Below are positions 24,452 to 34,381 of a DNA stretch of 53,264 nt, one piece after another (positions within the stretch are counted from its first letter, which is position 1; every line of letters begins with the position of its first letter). The stretch is taken from NCBI GenBank assembly GCA_964555295.1, contig CAZKRL010000016.1:1-53264 (forward strand). The letters run 5' to 3'. This DNA is from CAZKRL01 sp964555295. GTDB taxonomy: Bacteria > Bacteroidota > Bacteroidia > Flavobacteriales_D > Sanyastnellaceae. The notes beneath the pieces were generated by a model. It made no database searches, had not been told where the DNA came from, and was given only the letters and a program-made list of their open reading frames with translations. The translations under genes and the position numbers were made by a program.

Positions 24452-26752
24452 TTATAAACGTTTTCGAATACTAACTTCGATGAACTTGCTCATAGGAGTT
24501 TTGCTTCCATCCGCGTGTGATTCAAGCGCGACAAGGCAATTGGATTCCGGGAAGTAAGTGGCACAACACCCTTGAGGCAGATTGTATGATTTTACCAAAA
24601 AGTTTTTTGCAATTCGTTCTGTACCATCACTATCGGATACGATGTCGATAACGCTGCTATCTTTCAAAGAAAGTTTGACCATGTCTGAAGCGTTCATAAA
24701 TATTACCCTTCTTTCATTTAAAACGCCTCGGTATCTGTCGTCAAGTCCGTAAATAGTTGTATTATATTGGTCATGACTCCGGATGGTCATCATTACAAGA
24801 TTCCCATTTCGAATCGAAAGATCAGGTAAAGGGTTTACCGTGAAATGTGCCTTTTGATCGATGGTTGTGAACTTTCCTTGTCTTGGTGCGTTGGGCAGCG
24901 AGAATCCTCCTGGGTTTCTGACTTTATTATTGAAACTTTCAAAGCCAGGTATTACGTCGGCAATAAGATTGCGTATGTTATCGTAATTTCTCGTAAGCTG
25001 TCGCCAATCCAGTGTGTTGGAATTTCCTATTATGCGTTCTGCGAGTTCACAGATAATTGAGGGTTCACTTTTGAGATGTTGTGAATTTGCTTTCACCGAA
25101 CCTCGTGACATTGATACAACCCCCATGGAGTTTTCTACGGTTACGAATTGAGGTTCGCCTGATTGCATATCGATTTCAGTTCTTCCCAGACATGGCAGAA
25201 TCAATGCACGTTCTCCAGTAACTACATGGGAACGGTTCAATTTGGTGGATATCTGTACCGTCAATTTGCATTTCTGCATTGCTTTGCCTGTGCGTTCTGA
25301 GTCGGGTGTGGCTGAGATAAAATTACCACCAAGTGCCACGAATACATCCACTTCACCTTCCTCCATAGCTTGAATCGACTCCACTGTATCGTATCCGTAT
25401 TTTCTCGGTGATTTGAAGTTAAACTTATTGTCTAATCGATCTAAAAAATCGGGTTTTGGCTTTTCATAAATCCCCATAGTTCTGTCGCCCTGAACATTGC
25501 TGTGGCCTCTAACCGGACATAAACCTGCGCCCTTTTTTCCGATAGCACCGAGAAGGAGGTGTAAATTGACAACCTCTCGGATATTATTGACTGCATGTTT
25601 ATGCTGAGTGAGTCCCATAGCCCAGCAAGAAATGATTCGTTTTTTAGATGCAATGATTCTCGCAATATGTTTGATCTGGACATGCTCTATGCCACAATCC
25701 TTTATCGCTTTTTCGAGGTTGAAGCTTTTGATTTCTGATAGGAAATGCTCATAGCCAATGGTGTGAGCTTTGATAAAATTATGGTCAATGACACTACCCG
25801 GATTTTGTGATTCGAGATTTATGAGCTCTGCCATTAGGAGTTTTAAAAGAGCGATGTCTCCACCAATCTTTACTTGCAAGAAATGGTCGGCGAGTTGTGT
25901 TCCACCCATTAATACTTCGAGTGGACTTTGAGGATTTACAAAGCGGGTTGTACCGACTTCCGGCATGGGATTGATATGTAAGATCAAGCCACCGTTGCCC
26001 TTGCATTTTTGCAATGCCGACATCATTCTTGGATGATTGGTTCCAGGGTTCTGACCAATTACCAGAACTACTTCAGCTTCATAAATGTCTTCAAGTGTCA
26101 CTGTTCCTTTTCCAATGCCGATCGTTTCAGTAAGTCCCATTCCACTGCTTTCATGGCACATGTTAGAGCAATCAGGTAAGTTATTGGTGCCATAGAGTCT
26201 TACCATAAGTTGGTAGAGAAAGGCCGCTTCATTACTTGTTCTTCCGGATGTGTAGAAAATGGCCTTATCAGGTGAGGTTGATTTTAGTTCCGTTGCGATG
26301 ATGTCAAACGCAGTTTCCCATGATACGGGCTCGTAATGATTGCTGTTGATATTGAGGAGCATGGGTTGTTCAATACGTCCACTTTTACCGATTTTGTAAT
26401 CGCTCCAATTACTGATTTGTTGAACCGAGTGCTCTCTAAAAAACTGTGGAGTGCAAAGCGCATCTGTTGCCTCTTCTGCGATTGCTTTCGCGCCATTCTC
26501 ACAATATTCACCAAGCTTTGAACGATGTTGTGGCTCTGGCCAAGCGCAGCCGGGACAATCGAAACCGTCGGTCTGATTTATTTTCGAGAGTATTTTTAAT
26601 CCTTTCCACAACCCCATTTCTTTCGCGATGTGCTTAAGTGATGACGTTACAGCGGGTATGCCGGCGGCTTTGCTAGGAACAGACTGAGTTTTAAGTCCGG
26701 TGAATGAATCATTAGGTACTATTTGTATATCCCTCCGTGTTTCCATGGCCAT
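24452..26752 (-). CDS. FdhF/YdeP-family molybdopterin oxidoreductase
   Basis: Molybdo-bis-MGD enzyme of 766 residues, of the FdhF/YdeP group (formate-dehydrogenase-alpha-like). The N-terminal Fe-S cysteines are C66, C69 (DCPGCAWPEP) and C84 (EYCENGAK). The active-site ligand is probably C199 followed by H200 (SNMCHESSGMGL), in the position of SeCys140-His141 in E. coli FdhF. Molybdopterin-binding segments (VLVIGQNPGTNHPRMM; GHSNVQGDRTMGIYEKP) are present. It has no Tat signal, so it should act in the cytoplasm. No beta or gamma subunits are near. Some YdeP-like proteins have roles in acid resistance, so formate as substrate is inference from the family and from fdhD/fhs nearby. Confidence 0.9.
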   Translation of the reverse strand: MAMETRRDIQIVPNDSFTGLKTQSVPSKAAGIPAVTSSLKHIAKEMGLWKGLKILSKINQTDGFDCPGCAWPEPQHRSKLGEYCENGAKAIAEEATDALCTPQFFREHSVQQISNWSDYKIGKSGRIEQPMLLNINSNHYEPVSWETAFDIIATELKSTSPDKAIFYTSGRTSNEAAFLYQLMVRLYGTNNLPDCSNMCHESSGMGLTETIGIGKGTVTLEDIYEAEVVLVIGQNPGTNHPRMMSALQKCKGNGGLILHINPMPEVGTTRFVNPQSPLEVLMGGTQLADHFLQVKIGGDIALLKLLMAELINLESQNPGSVIDHNFIKAHTIGYEHFLSEIKSFNLEKAIKDCGIEHVQIKHIARIIASKKRIISCWAMGLTQHKHAVNNIREVVNLHLLLGAIGKKGAGLCPVRGHSNVQGDRTMGIYEKPKPDFLDRLDNKFNFKSPRKYGYDTVESIQAMEEGEVDVFVALGGNFISATPDSERTGKAMQKCKLTVQISTKLNRSHVVTGERALILPCLGRTEIDMQSGEPQFVTVENSMGVVSMSRGSVKANSQHLKSEPSIICELAERIIGNSNTLDWRQLTRNYDNIRNLIADVIPGFESFNNKVRNPGGFSLPNAPRQGKFTTIDQKAHFTVNPLPDLSIRNGNLVMMTIRSHDQYNTTIYGLDDRYRGVLNERRVIFMNASDMVKLSLKDSSVIDIVSDSDGTERIAKNFLVKSYNLPQGCCATYFPESNCLVALESHADGSKTPMSKFIEVSIRKRL

Positions 26753-26905
26753 AAATTTTCAGTGAAAAATAGGTATGTTTCGATGCTAAAACAAAGTTTG
26801 ATCTCTCTGTTTATCCCAATCGGATATTGAATATAACAAACCACTTATAATGGGGTAAAGGCCCCAAATGTTTTGAGAGGAATCTAAATGTGATTCAGGT
26901 GAGAT

Positions 26906-28141
26906 TTATCGTTTACGAAAAAAACGTTTGTTCTTATTGTAGCTGCGATTTTGGGTCTTCGATCCATTTCTGTTTTCGTTTGCAGGCGACGTGGTTTTTA
27001 CGGATGAATTTGCTCTGATGGGTTCACCTAACAGCACTGGAATTTCAATTCGTGTAAGTTTCTGAATATCCCTAACGTATGCTACCTCCTCTTCCTCACA
27101 AAGGCTAATGGCGATTCCACTCGCTCCGGCTCGACCTGTTCGACCAATTCTGTGCACATAAGTTTCGGGCACATTCGGAATATCAAAGTTGATGACGTGA
27201 GTAAGTTCATCTACATCTATACCACGAGCAGCAATATCCGTTGCCACAAGCATTCTCGTGGCGGAATTTTTGAAGTTTTTCAATGCTGTCTGCCTTGCGT
27301 TCTGTGACTTATTTCCATGAATTGCTTCTGCTCGGATACCTGCTTTGTTTAAGTCTTTTGCAATGCGGTCGGCGCCATGCTTTGTGCGAGAAAAAACAAG
27401 AGCCCGATCAATGTTCTGTTCGGTAATGATTTTTATGAGTATTCCCTTTTTTTCACTCTTGTCACATCGGTAAATACTTTGTTGTATAGTTTCCGCAGTT
27501 GTGGCCGGTGGGGCTACTTCAACTTTGAATGGTTGGGTAAGAATTTTATCTGCCAACGCCTGTATTTCTTTTGGCATTGTTGCACTGAAGAATAATGACT
27601 GTCGCTTTTCAGGCAGCATCGCGATAATCTTTCTTACATCATGAATGAATCCCATATCAAGCATTCTGTCTGCTTCGTCCAAAATGAATACTTCCAGATT
27701 TTTTAAGGATACATGTCCTTGCTGACACAAATCTAACAGTCTGCCAGGTGTTGCAACCAATATGTCAATGCCGCTGCGTAAAGCGGTCACCTGAGGTTGC
27801 TGACCAACTCCGCCAAAGATCACAGTATTTTTCAATGTCAAATGTCTGCCGTATGCATCAATGCTCTCTTTAATTTGGATTGCGAGTTCGCGTGTAGGTG
27901 TAAGAATGAGCGCGCGTATGGGTCTTTTCCCAGGAGTGATTTTATGTTGATTGAGGCGTTGTAATAGAGGTAATGAAAATGCTGCGGTTTTTCCGGTTCC
28001 GGTTTGTGCACAGCCGAGAATGTCGCGACCTTCGAGAATGGGCGGAATTGCCTGGGCCTGTATGGGTGTTGGTATGAGGTAGCCCTCTTCTTCAAGGGCG
28101 GTAATGAGCGGGTCGATGAGACCCATTGATGTAAAAACCAT
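26906..28141 (-). CDS. rhlE: DEAD-box RNA helicase, RhlE-like
   Basis: 411 residues; ATP-dependent RNA helicase acting in ribosome assembly and RNA decay. Motifs in order: Q motif (PTPIQAQAIP, 24-33), I (AQTGTGKT, 45-52), Ia (PTRELA), DEAD (about 154-157), SAT (III), and VI (HRIGRTGRAG). A basic, Asn/Arg/Lys-rich tail (NRNGSKTQNRSYNKNKRFFRKR) provides RNA binding, as in RhlE. The tail is short compared with cold-shock DEAD proteins. Confidence 0.93.
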   Translation of the reverse strand: MVFTSMGLIDPLITALEEEGYLIPTPIQAQAIPPILEGRDILGCAQTGTGKTAAFSLPLLQRLNQHKITPGKRPIRALILTPTRELAIQIKESIDAYGRHLTLKNTVIFGGVGQQPQVTALRSGIDILVATPGRLLDLCQQGHVSLKNLEVFILDEADRMLDMGFIHDVRKIIAMLPEKRQSLFFSATMPKEIQALADKILTQPFKVEVAPPATTAETIQQSIYRCDKSEKKGILIKIITEQNIDRALVFSRTKHGADRIAKDLNKAGIRAEAIHGNKSQNARQTALKNFKNSATRMLVATDIAARGIDVDELTHVINFDIPNVPETYVHRIGRTGRAGASGIAISLCEEEEVAYVRDIQKLTRIEIPVLLGEPIRANSSVKTTSPANENRNGSKTQNRSYNKNKRFFRKR

Positions 28142-28335
28142 GATAAGATATTATTGTAAATAAAGTATTGAAAGCCGTGAGGTTGTAGTTAGATCTAAAT
28201 GGGTTAATCACCTCGCGCGAAATCAAATGCGGCGCAAATGTAGTGAGCCGCAGTCATTTTAATTTCTGCCTTCGACAAGATGTTTAAAAGGCGAATCTGA
28301 AAGTTGTCATTTGGATTCGTCGTTACGGACTTGCT

Positions 28336-29577
28336 TTACTGACTTGCTTTTTGAATCTGCTGCCTAACCTGTGATATTTGTTTAGCAGCAATGTATGAGG
28401 TGGTCCATGCCGCCTGGAAATTGAAACCGCCTGTGATGCCATCAATGTCCAACACCTCACCGGCGAAAAACAGATGGGGTTGAATCTTGCTCTCCATCGT
28501 TCGAAAATCAATTTCATTTAATGCGACACCACCTGCTGTAACAAATTCTTCTTTGAAAGTCGATTTTCCGTTTACTTGAAAAAAACATTTACAAATGGAA
28601 TCTGCCATGATGTTGAGCTCTCGCTTATTCAATTCAGCCCATTTTTTTTGTTGAGATATACCAGTGACACTGAGCAGAGATACCCAAAGTCGTTGTGGAA
28701 GCTTGAAGGGATTCACTGTTACCCAAGTTTGTTTCGCAAAGTCACTTCTCCATTGAAGGATAAAATCAATTGCGGCCTCAGATTTGAAGTTATGATCCCA
28801 TTGAACTTTCATGGTGAATTGATAATTGAGTTGAGCGAGTTCACGCGCTGCAAAGGCCGAGAGTTTTAATATCCCCGGACCGCTCAATCCTGTGTGTGTA
28901 ATCAATAGGGGACCGGTAGATTCGAATTTTGTGCCCTCGATTTTTATCAGTGCATTAGGAACAGATAGTCCAGGTAATTCTGCAATGCGAGGGTCGTTTA
29001 TCTGAAATGTAAACAGTGATGGAACCTGTGGAACTATAGTATGTCCAAGTCTTTCTATCCATTCGAGTGCAAGAGGTGAACTACCCGTAGCAAATAGTAG
29101 CGTTTTTGATATATAGGTCTTTTCATCAACGCTGATGCGCCATTCTGAATCTATGTAGCCCAAATTTTTGACATTGGATGAAGTCTCGATATTCACCTTT
29201 CCCGAGTCCATTATTTTTTGAAGACAGTTGATGATGGTCTGAGAACTGTTTGATTCAGGGAACATTCTTCCATCAGACTCTGTTTTAAGATTTACTCCAT
29301 GACGTTCAAACCAATCTATTGTATCTGATGGTTGAAATTGATAAAAACAACTGAGTAGCTCTTTCTGTCCGCGCGGATAATTCCTTACCAACTGCTTTGG
29401 CTCAAAACAGGCGTGGGTGACATTACATCTGCCGCCACCGCTTATCCGAATCTTGGACATCAGTTTATTAGATTTTTCGAGCAGAAGAACCTTCATCTCA
29501 GGATTGAATTCGGTTACGTTGCAAGCTGCGAAAACACCTGCCGCTCCTCCACCAAGAATAATCAAATCATATTGCAT
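28336..29577 (-). CDS. HI0933-family flavoprotein (NAD(P)/FAD-dependent oxidoreductase)
   Basis: 413 residues. A Rossmann FAD-binding motif at the N-terminus (LIILGGGAAGVFAACNV), the family signature GGGRCNVTHA (about 47-56), and a C-terminal GEVLDIDGITGGFNFQAAWTTSYIAA. This is the YhiN/HI0933 family; the physiological substrate is not established. Its start at 29577 is about 80 bases from the stop of the amylase gene on the same strand. Confidence 0.9.
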   Translation of the reverse strand: MQYDLIILGGGAAGVFAACNVTEFNPEMKVLLLEKSNKLMSKIRISGGGRCNVTHACFEPKQLVRNYPRGQKELLSCFYQFQPSDTIDWFERHGVNLKTESDGRMFPESNSSQTIINCLQKIMDSGKVNIETSSNVKNLGYIDSEWRISVDEKTYISKTLLFATGSSPLALEWIERLGHTIVPQVPSLFTFQINDPRIAELPGLSVPNALIKIEGTKFESTGPLLITHTGLSGPGILKLSAFAARELAQLNYQFTMKVQWDHNFKSEAAIDFILQWRSDFAKQTWVTVNPFKLPQRLWVSLLSVTGISQQKKWAELNKRELNIMADSICKCFFQVNGKSTFKEEFVTAGGVALNEIDFRTMESKIQPHLFFAGEVLDIDGITGGFNFQAAWTTSYIAAKQISQVRQQIQKASQ

Positions 29578-29654
29578 TCCACAAAAATACCTTGTGTCGA
29601 ACCGCTATGGCCATGGTTCAGTTTATGCAATGATTTGTGTTTGATCTCAAGGTG

Positions 29655-31562
29655 TTATTCTTTTTCGAGCTGCAGGGTTGCGGTATTCACATCGAAGATT
29701 CTAAAGGATCTGGCAGGAATGGAAATGCTATTTCCAATAGTAATCGTTTCTTTGTTAAGGATGTCAATTGCAGTATCGTCGCTTTGTAGAATTTCTGAGA
29801 ATCGACTCATCTTAATCTCGGCGGATTGTTCATTAAGGTTGTATATACACATCATACGATGATTTTCGTCATGGCGGAAATACACGTAGGTATTATTCTC
29901 AGGTACGAATTGCAGCAATTTCGATGAACCGAACCATGGATTTTGCTCGCGGTATTTTCCGAGTCGCGCACACAAATTGAAAAAGCTATTTTCTTTTGCA
30001 GTCCGGTCTTTTTGGATAAATGCACTTCGTGTATCGCCCTGCCATCCACCGGGAAAATCTTCGCGAACCAAGGCGTCGGGATTGGAGAAATTCTTCATGC
30101 CAATTTCGGTGCCGTAGTAAATGCATGGGATTCCGCGTAATGTATAGAGCATGGCAAGACCCATCGAGAATTTTGCACTGTCTTCTCCCACCATCGAGTA
30201 GAATCGACTGAGGTCATGATTATCCAAGAATGTGATGAGTCGAGATGGGTCACGATAGAGTATGTCATGAGCCAAGGTGAGCTCTATTCTTCTAAAACCT
30301 TCTTCCCAACCAAAAGCTTCATTCAACCCTTTGGTAATCGCGAAGTAGAGTTGAAAATCGGTGACACTATGAAGCGCACTATTGAATGTTTTGGTGGTTG
30401 GTGAATTTTCTACGAACCACGCCTGAATCGGCGATCCCTGCACCCAAGTTTCTCCGAAGAGAAAAAAGTCGGGATACTCTCTGCGTATCTCTTCATCCAG
30501 GTTGACCATGAATTGCTGATCCGGATAGGCGTATGTGTCAATCCTGAAGGCATCAATACCTGCATATTCAATCCACCACAATGAGTTTTCAATGAGGTAG
30601 CGGGCAAGCCACGGGTCTTGTTGATTGAGATCGGGCATGTGCTTATCGAACCAAGCATTCGACATCAGACTTTTATCATAATTGCTGGCATAGGGGTCCA
30701 TGAGCACCTCCGCCCGATATGTCGTTCTGGTGAATTCAGGATACCAATGAAACCAGTTGCTGTCGGGTATATCCTGAAAAATCCAATGACGATTTCCCCA
30801 ATGGTTGTATACGACATCCCAAACGATTTTGATGTTGCGTGCATGACAGGAATCGACCAATTGTTTGAATAAGGCATTGCTGCCCAGTCGGTCGTCGACC
30901 TTGTACAGATGGGTGGCTGCATAGCCGTGGTAGCTTTCTTCGGGTTGGTCATTCTCGAGTATTGGATTGAGCCAGAGAGCCGTTACGCCGAGTTCCTTTA
31001 AGTAGGGCAGTTGTTGCATTACACCTTCGATATCCCCACCATGTCGGCCTTTCAGGGCTTTGCGATCTGCTTTTTTCTCGGCCATTCTCGACAATTCATC
31101 GTTTTTCGGATTTCCATTGCAGAAGCGATCAGGAAAGGCAAGGTACATGGTTTCATTGCCCTGAAGTCCTCGAGGGATTATAGGTTCTCTTTGTAGAATC
31201 GGGAAGTCTTTCGTAGCCAAAGTTTTACCATTGGTATTGAAGTTGAATTGAATGATTTCTTCCTTCTTAACTTCCGAAACATCAATATCAACGAATACAT
31301 AATTGGGATTGGTGGTTTTGTGTATATCGAGAATTTTTGCATGTCGCGAGTCGGTGGTAACTTCCATCGACGATATACCCTGTCCGTAAAAAATGATTTG
31401 CACCTGAGAATGTTGCATGCCGGTCCACCAATTCGGGGGCTCCATGTGTTCAATTTTAAACGAGGTTGCATTCTTCTGCGCTGCCACGGGCAGTGACAAC
31501 AATAGGACGGCGATATGGAGGATAATTTTTTTGATATTCGTTGGAGTGTGAAGTGTTTTCAT
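29655..31562 (-). CDS. Exported GH13 alpha-amylase family glycosidase
   Basis: 635 residues with a signal peptide (about 12-28, ending PVAAQ). An Ig-like N-terminal domain (32-125) of the cyclomaltodextrinase/neopullulanase type is followed by the TIM-barrel GH13 domain (about 135-540) and a C-terminal beta domain. The catalytic residues are D342 (GIDAFRID), E371 (LFGETW) and D450 (FLDNHD); DVVYNH is conserved region I. It should hydrolyse alpha-1,4-glucans or maltodextrins in the periplasm or outside the cell. Divergent, 52 bases away, lies a secreted protein built of four similar beta modules with a type-IX signal. Confidence 0.93.
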   Translation of the reverse strand: MKTLHTPTNIKKIILHIAVLLLSLPVAAQKNATSFKIEHMEPPNWWTGMQHSQVQIIFYGQGISSMEVTTDSRHAKILDIHKTTNPNYVFVDIDVSEVKKEEIIQFNFNTNGKTLATKDFPILQREPIIPRGLQGNETMYLAFPDRFCNGNPKNDELSRMAEKKADRKALKGRHGGDIEGVMQQLPYLKELGVTALWLNPILENDQPEESYHGYAATHLYKVDDRLGSNALFKQLVDSCHARNIKIVWDVVYNHWGNRHWIFQDIPDSNWFHWYPEFTRTTYRAEVLMDPYASNYDKSLMSNAWFDKHMPDLNQQDPWLARYLIENSLWWIEYAGIDAFRIDTYAYPDQQFMVNLDEEIRREYPDFFLFGETWVQGSPIQAWFVENSPTTKTFNSALHSVTDFQLYFAITKGLNEAFGWEEGFRRIELTLAHDILYRDPSRLITFLDNHDLSRFYSMVGEDSAKFSMGLAMLYTLRGIPCIYYGTEIGMKNFSNPDALVREDFPGGWQGDTRSAFIQKDRTAKENSFFNLCARLGKYREQNPWFGSSKLLQFVPENNTYVYFRHDENHRMMCIYNLNEQSAEIKMSRFSEILQSDDTAIDILNKETITIGNSISIPARSFRIFDVNTATLQLEKE

Positions 31563-31614
31563 ACCATAATTTTACAAAGTGTTAAAAGTACACCAACCTA
31601 ATAATCATAAACCT

Positions 31615-33333
31615 ATGAAACATTTTTACTTATTCGCATCAGCACTTTTGCTTTCAGTCTCTGCGATGTGTCAGTTCCCTGTAACATTCAGGGTAGACAT
31701 GAACGGAGTGGCAACAGATTCCCTGCACGTCGCAGGAAACTTTATGGATAATAACGATGACAATGTTGTAGAGAATGCAGCATATGTTAACTGGACTCCC
31801 TCTTCAGCTTCCGGACTTCTTACCGATTCAGATGGTGATGGCATACATGAGATTGTAATGAATCTGGTTGCTGGTCGTTATGAATTCAAATTCATCAACG
31901 GAAATACTTGGAGTTCTGTAGAAGACGTTCCTGCAGCCTGTCAGGTGGAGGTAAGTGGCAATGATAACCGCCAAGTCATGGTGAGTGGCCCGACGACTTA
32001 CGAGGTATGTTATGCATCATGCGCGTTGTGTGATCAAAACTCTATTCGTCTGCGTGTGGATATGAATTATTTCGACGATGACATGGATGGTATTGCTGCC
32101 GAGATTGGCGATGATATCAATCCTGATGGTGTTTATGCTTACAATGCATCGGATATGTCAATGATTGCCCTTCAAGACTGGAATGCAGATAATGTTTGGG
32201 AAACCGTGTATGCCTCATCAGAGAATTCTATGGAGTTCGTATTTGTTAATGGTCCGAACATCACTAGCGGTTACACGATGGAATTTGTAGCTGGTGCATG
32301 CGCGAATTCTGCTGGTAACAGGGTGGAGCCACTTTCACCTAATACAGTAGCTCCCTTGTATTGTTGGAACATTTGTGACCCTTGTGTAGCTCCATCTGCA
32401 ATTATTTTCTCAGTGAATATGAATGGCGCTTGTCAGGACCTTACCCCTGGTGTGAATTTGGTAGGAACTGTGACAGACTGGGGCACGGGTGTGCCCATGA
32501 GTGATGCGGATGGTGATGGAATATACACCCATACATTGTATTTGTCTCCCGGTAACTATGAATACAAATTCCGCATTGGCAGTGTTGGATGGGAAGGAAA
32601 TCCGAATCGTCAGCTTACCGTAGTGGCTGACACCAATGTAACATTAGAAACAGCTTGTTTCGGAAGTCTGGAACCCTGTGGTGAGGTATTTCCACCCTCT
32701 GATATCACTTTTCAGGTAAGCACGGGTAATGCCACTCTTGCAGCGGGTGATATCTTCTGGGTAATGGGTAATTTCACCAATCCTCAGTGGCAGGATGGTG
32801 CTATTCAAATGACTGACGCTGATGGCGACGGAACATGGACGGCAACAGTGGCCGATGTTTGTCAGCCGTTGATTTATTACAAATACCGCTATGGTGCCGT
32901 TGGAGGAACAACGTTTGTTGAGGATACTGCCAATTTCAGCATCATTGGTGGTTGTGGCGTTGACAATGGCGGTTTCACAGACAACCGCGTATTGAGTCGC
33001 GGCGCCAACGATACCACGGTGTGCTACGCTTTCAATAGCTGTGAGTCATGTTTAACGGTAGGCATAGAGGAAGCCTTTTCTGCAGCAGATATCAATGTAT
33101 TCCCTAATCCTGCGGGCGATGTGGTAAATCTCATTTTTAACTCTAGCAAGGGTGAGAGTTTACAGGTATTGTTGACGGATAATTTGGGTAGAACTGTGCG
33201 TTCATTCAATTGGTTGGTCAATGCAGGAAATAATCGTAAATCCTTGAATATTCAGGATGTGCCATCGGGAGCATATGTGATACGAATTGCAAATTCGGAT
33301 CAGAGCGCATCCAGGATATTGATTGTTGAATAA
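31615..33333 (+). CDS. Secreted protein with four beta-sandwich modules and type-IX signal
   Basis: 572 residues with a signal peptide (MKHFYLFASALLLSVSAMCQ). Four related modules of about 115-130 residues begin VTFRVDMNG, IRLRVDMNY, IIFSVNMNG and ITFQVSTGN. Modules 1, 3 and 4 contain a DADGDGxxxxx(L/V)xxGxYEYKF element, as in starch/glycogen-binding (CBM48/CBM20-like) E-set modules. The DxDGDG segments suggest calcium binding. The end (INVFPNPAGDVVNLIF ... GAYVIRI ... RILIVE) is a type A type-IX sorting domain. Starch binding is inferred from the fold-like pattern and the neighbouring GH13 enzyme. I start at ATG 31615; an upstream GTG at 31579 would break the signal peptide. Confidence 0.82.
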   Translation: MKHFYLFASALLLSVSAMCQFPVTFRVDMNGVATDSLHVAGNFMDNNDDNVVENAAYVNWTPSSASGLLTDSDGDGIHEIVMNLVAGRYEFKFINGNTWSSVEDVPAACQVEVSGNDNRQVMVSGPTTYEVCYASCALCDQNSIRLRVDMNYFDDDMDGIAAEIGDDINPDGVYAYNASDMSMIALQDWNADNVWETVYASSENSMEFVFVNGPNITSGYTMEFVAGACANSAGNRVEPLSPNTVAPLYCWNICDPCVAPSAIIFSVNMNGACQDLTPGVNLVGTVTDWGTGVPMSDADGDGIYTHTLYLSPGNYEYKFRIGSVGWEGNPNRQLTVVADTNVTLETACFGSLEPCGEVFPPSDITFQVSTGNATLAAGDIFWVMGNFTNPQWQDGAIQMTDADGDGTWTATVADVCQPLIYYKYRYGAVGGTTFVEDTANFSIIGGCGVDNGGFTDNRVLSRGANDTTVCYAFNSCESCLTVGIEEAFSAADINVFPNPAGDVVNLIFNSSKGESLQVLLTDNLGRTVRSFNWLVNAGNNRKSLNIQDVPSGAYVIRIANSDQSASRILIVE

Positions 33334-33353
33334 AAATTGAATTTGAAATTATT

Positions 33354-33378
33354 AAAGGCCGCACTAAGCGGCCTTTTT
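33354..33378 (+). terminator. Terminator after the four-module secreted protein gene
   Basis: AAAGGCCGC pairs perfectly with GCGGCCTTT around ACTAA, and the T-run continues (TTTTTT). A strong intrinsic terminator, 20 bases after the stop codon. Confidence 0.93.
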
Positions 33379-33469
33379 TATTGAAGTCTGTAATTTATTC
33401 ATGGATAGCATAGGTTTGCATCGAGATGGCAATCCAACAATTCACGGTAACCTCGGAAAAATTTTCAAT

Positions 33470-34381
33470 ATGAGTTTTGAATCATTCATAAATGGATTCC
33501 GAAGCTATCTCATTTTGGAGCGTTCATTATCCAAGCATTCTGTAGAGGCTTATGTGTCCGATACGATTAAGTTCACCGGTTTTATAGCACGCGAGAAACC
33601 TTCCATTTCATTGTCGCAGATAACAGTAAAAGAAATAAGGGAATTTGTAAAGTCTCTGCATGAAATGGGGTTAAGCGAATCCAGTCAGGCAAGAATCATT
33701 TCTGGTATAAGAGTTTTTCATGAGTATTTAATGGAGGAGAATCTTCGGGATAATAATCCGTTAGATCAAATAGATTCGCCAAGATTGGTAAGGCCAATCC
33801 CAGAGGTCTTAAGTCCTGAAGAAATGATTCAGATGATGAACGCAGTTGATCTCTCTCGCAGAGAGGGAGTGCGTAATCGTGCTATACTGGAGTTGATGTA
33901 CAGTTGTGGCATGAGGGTATCTGAGCTTACTGATTTTAGAATTTCATGCATTCATCGTGAAGAATCTTATGTGAGAATTATTGGCAAGGGGAACAAAGAA
34001 AGACTTGTTCCAGTGGGGGGAATAGCACTGGAATGGATCAGTCGGTATTTGGTTGAATTGCGCAATCATCAAGTTGTAGCAGCTGGTTTTGACGATATCT
34101 TATTTTTGAATTTGAGAGGAAAAAAATTGAGTAGGATGTCTATTTTTAATTTTATTCGAAGTGTAGTTCTCAATGCGGGCATAAAAAAACATGTTTCGCC
34201 GCACAGTTTCCGGCATGCTTTCGCAACGCATCTTGTGGAGGCGGGAGCTGACCTCAGGGCTGTGCAGGAAATGTTAGGTCATGCGAGTATAACGACCACA
34301 GAAATATATACTCATCTAGATCGTGAACGATTGCGCGATGAGATTCTTACTTACCATCCGCGATACTACAAAACACGATGA
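33470..34381 (+). CDS. xerD: Site-specific recombinase XerD (chromosome dimer resolution)
   Basis: 303 residues. N-terminal SAM-like domain (about 3-90), then the catalytic domain with R149, K173, H245, R248, H271 and Y280, the complete tyrosine-recombinase set at the standard XerD positions. It resolves chromosome dimers at dif with XerC. I start at ATG 33470 (MSFESFINGFRSYL); the in-frame 33401 start would add 23 residues with no counterpart in XerD. Its stop overlaps the downstream ATG as ATGA. It is clearly distinct from the 354-residue recombinase at 148-1212. Confidence 0.93.
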   Translation: MSFESFINGFRSYLILERSLSKHSVEAYVSDTIKFTGFIAREKPSISLSQITVKEIREFVKSLHEMGLSESSQARIISGIRVFHEYLMEENLRDNNPLDQIDSPRLVRPIPEVLSPEEMIQMMNAVDLSRREGVRNRAILELMYSCGMRVSELTDFRISCIHREESYVRIIGKGNKERLVPVGGIALEWISRYLVELRNHQVVAAGFDDILFLNLRGKKLSRMSIFNFIRSVVLNAGIKKHVSPHSFRHAFATHLVEAGADLRAVQEMLGHASITTTEIYTHLDRERLRDEILTYHPRYYKTR

